A DNA stretch of 57,598 nt, taken from Verticiella sediminum (lineage in GTDB: Bacteria; Pseudomonadota; Gammaproteobacteria; Burkholderiales; Burkholderiaceae_B). The notes below the pieces were generated by a model. The model ran no database searches. It had not been told where the DNA came from and saw only the letters and a program-made list of their open reading frames with translations. A program made the translations under genes and the position numbers. Shown piece after piece: positions 56,415-57,598 of this stretch. The stretch's first letter is position 1; each line of letters begins with the position of its first letter. Location: contig NZ_VLTJ01000012.1 of assembly GCF_007558815.1 (NCBI RefSeq), positions 1-57,598 of the forward strand, in the 5' to 3' direction.

Positions 56415-57581
56415 TTGCGTAGACGCACCATTTTGCAGGGAATCGGGGTGCTGGGCGCCCTGGGAGCGACGCGGGCATTCGCCGCGGGTCAGATCGATCG
56501 CCCCCCCTTCGCCGGAAATCAACCGAGGCCGACCCAGGACTTGATGGGGTGGTATGGCACCACCGCTCGGGAGACGGCAATCGAACCGGCTTTCCCGATC
56601 GTCGATCCGCACCATCACTTGTTCAATACGGCATCGGACAAGCTCTACTACCGGATGGAGGACCTCGCCGCCGACTTGAGCGGCGGGCATCGCGTGCTGG
56701 GGACGGTGTATGTGGAGGCCTACAGCGCTGGTTGGCGCAAAGACGGGCCCGAGGCCTATCGGTCGGTCGGCGAAGTCGAGCGCATCGTCGGTCTGACGGA
56801 ACAGCCCCTGCCCATGTCCTGGGGTAGCAGCCATATCGCGGCAGGCATCGTCTCCAGCGTGGATCTGGCGGCAGGCGACGACATCGCGCCCGTGCTGGCC
56901 GCGCACAAGGAGGCGGGCGTTGGCAGGCTGCGTGGGGTGCGGCACCACACGGCATATGACAGCGGTTCGGTCGGCAGCCTGAACAAGCACCAGCCATCCC
57001 CGCAATTGATGGCGGAGCCAAAGTTCCGCCAGGGCATGGCGCAGTTGCAGCGGGCAGGCCTGAGCTTCGACGCCTGGGTCTATCACACCCAGCTCGCGGA
57101 TCTTGCCGACCTGGCTGCGGCATTCCCCGAGGTCGACGTGGTCGTCAATCACATGGGCGGGCTGATCGGCGTGGCCGAGCATCGCGAACAGCGCGAGGCG
57201 GCGCTCAAGACCTGGCGGCAAGGCCTCGCCGAACTGGCCCGACATCCCAACGTGAAGGTCAAGGTCGGCGGCATGGGCATGCCGGTGTTCGGCTTCGGCT
57301 TCGAACACGCCGCCAAGCCCGCGAGTTCGGACGATCTCGCCCGCGCCTGGGCTCCCCTGGTCGAGGTGTGCCTGGAAACCTTCGGCACCGGGCGCTGCAT
57401 GTTCGAAAGCAATTTCCCTGTCGACAAGCAGTCGGCGGGCTACAACGAAGTCTGGAATGCGTTCAAGAAACTGAGCGCTTCGCTGTCCGCGGACGAGCGC
57501 AGGGATGTGTTCTACCGCACCGCGTGCGAGGTCTACCGGCTGCCCGAGCTGCGCCGCGAGGGTGATGCCATGGCCGGGTGA
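56415..57581 (+). CDS. Tat-exported TIM-barrel amidohydrolase (amidohydrolase_2 type)
   Basis: The most likely start is a TTG at 56415 with GGGAGA 5 nt upstream, giving 388 residues that begin with a twin-arginine signal (RRRTILQGIGVLGALGATRA). The ATG at 56370 lies in the operator and would put 15 extra residues before the signal. The mature protein has PIVDPHHHLFN near its N terminus, VNHMGG in the middle and FESNFPVD near the C terminus, as in the PF04909 metal-dependent hydrolases and decarboxylases (2-pyrone-4,6-dicarboxylate lactonase and relatives). A Tat-exported member of this usually cytosolic family is notable. The substrate is unknown. Confidence 0.83.
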   Translation: MRRRTILQGIGVLGALGATRAFAAGQIDRPPFAGNQPRPTQDLMGWYGTTARETAIEPAFPIVDPHHHLFNTASDKLYYRMEDLAADLSGGHRVLGTVYVEAYSAGWRKDGPEAYRSVGEVERIVGLTEQPLPMSWGSSHIAAGIVSSVDLAAGDDIAPVLAAHKEAGVGRLRGVRHHTAYDSGSVGSLNKHQPSPQLMAEPKFRQGMAQLQRAGLSFDAWVYHTQLADLADLAAAFPEVDVVVNHMGGLIGVAEHREQREAALKTWRQGLAELARHPNVKVKVGGMGMPVFGFGFEHAAKPASSDDLARAWAPLVEVCLETFGTGRCMFESNFPVDKQSAGYNEVWNAFKKLSASLSADERRDVFYRTACEVYRLPELRREGDAMAG

Positions 57582-57598
57582 GGTATTGCATCGGCGCG

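Overview
The window is a high-GC chromosome segment whose gene content points to a betaproteobacterium of the order Burkholderiales, most likely the Alcaligenaceae (Bordetella, Achromobacter or Pigmentiphaga relatives). The evidence is the tig-clpP-clpX-lon and lexA/clpS-clpA neighbourhoods, four stand-alone Bug/TctC-type periplasmic receptors, and many CaiB/BaiF CoA-transferases and small catabolic operons with local regulators. The genus cannot be fixed from sequence reading alone. I see no rRNA, tRNA, CRISPR array, insertion sequence or prophage.

Layout. (1) 1-6318: a plus-strand catabolic operon (3' end of an aconitase-family hydratase, hydantoinase-like amidohydrolase, isochorismatase-like hydrolase, CobW GTPase, aldehyde dehydrogenase, GntR/UTRA regulator). 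(2) 6335-6709: a VapC-type PIN gene without a usable start. (3) 6921-15301: a second catabolic block (FAD monooxygenase, cysteine-less Asp/Glu-racemase homologue, Bug receptor, aldo/keto reductase, LysR, Bug receptor, quinone-reductase-like MDR, CaiB transferase), with a palindrome before its first gene and a LysR-type box in the lysR/Bug gap. (4) 15455-17657: a lone FlaG-like gene, a small conserved-looking protein and an NCS2 nucleobase permease. (5) 18021-27626: housekeeping proteostasis and SOS core (tig, clpP, clpX, lon with a sigma-32-like promoter, lexA with a perfect SOS box, clpS, clpA). (6) 27786-35334: envelope and general genes (membrane hydrolase, glycine-zipper lipoprotein, cardiolipin synthase, MgtC/SapB, cold-shock protein, queF, Na/Pi symporter homologue). 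(7) 35658-47784: a large catabolic locus (acyl-CoA ligase, two Bug receptors, ThDP enzyme, a GH88/GH105-like hydrolase translationally coupled to an alpha-methylacyl-CoA racemase homologue, acyl-CoA dehydrogenase, CaiB transferase, TetR and AraC regulators). (8) 49234-55425: a neutral-lipid/granule operon (alpha/beta hydrolase, acyl-CoA ligase, wax ester synthase/DGAT with a histone-like tail, MFS carrier, phasin-like protein). (9) 55495-57581: a cupin resembling the manganese cupin hydroxynitrile lyases, a PIN-toxin remnant, and a Tat-exported amidohydrolase behind a 16-bp palindrome.

How the parts fit. The accessory blocks follow one pattern: a receptor for an organic acid, CoA activation or transfer, oxidation or hydrolysis, and a local regulator, often with an AT-rich palindrome next to the promoter. 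The least familiar systems are the GH105-like/racemase/CoA cluster at 35-47 kb, the wax-ester synthase with a nucleoid-protein-like tail next to a phasin gene, and the hydratase-hydantoinase operon at the left edge. Substrates for all of these are inferred, not shown.
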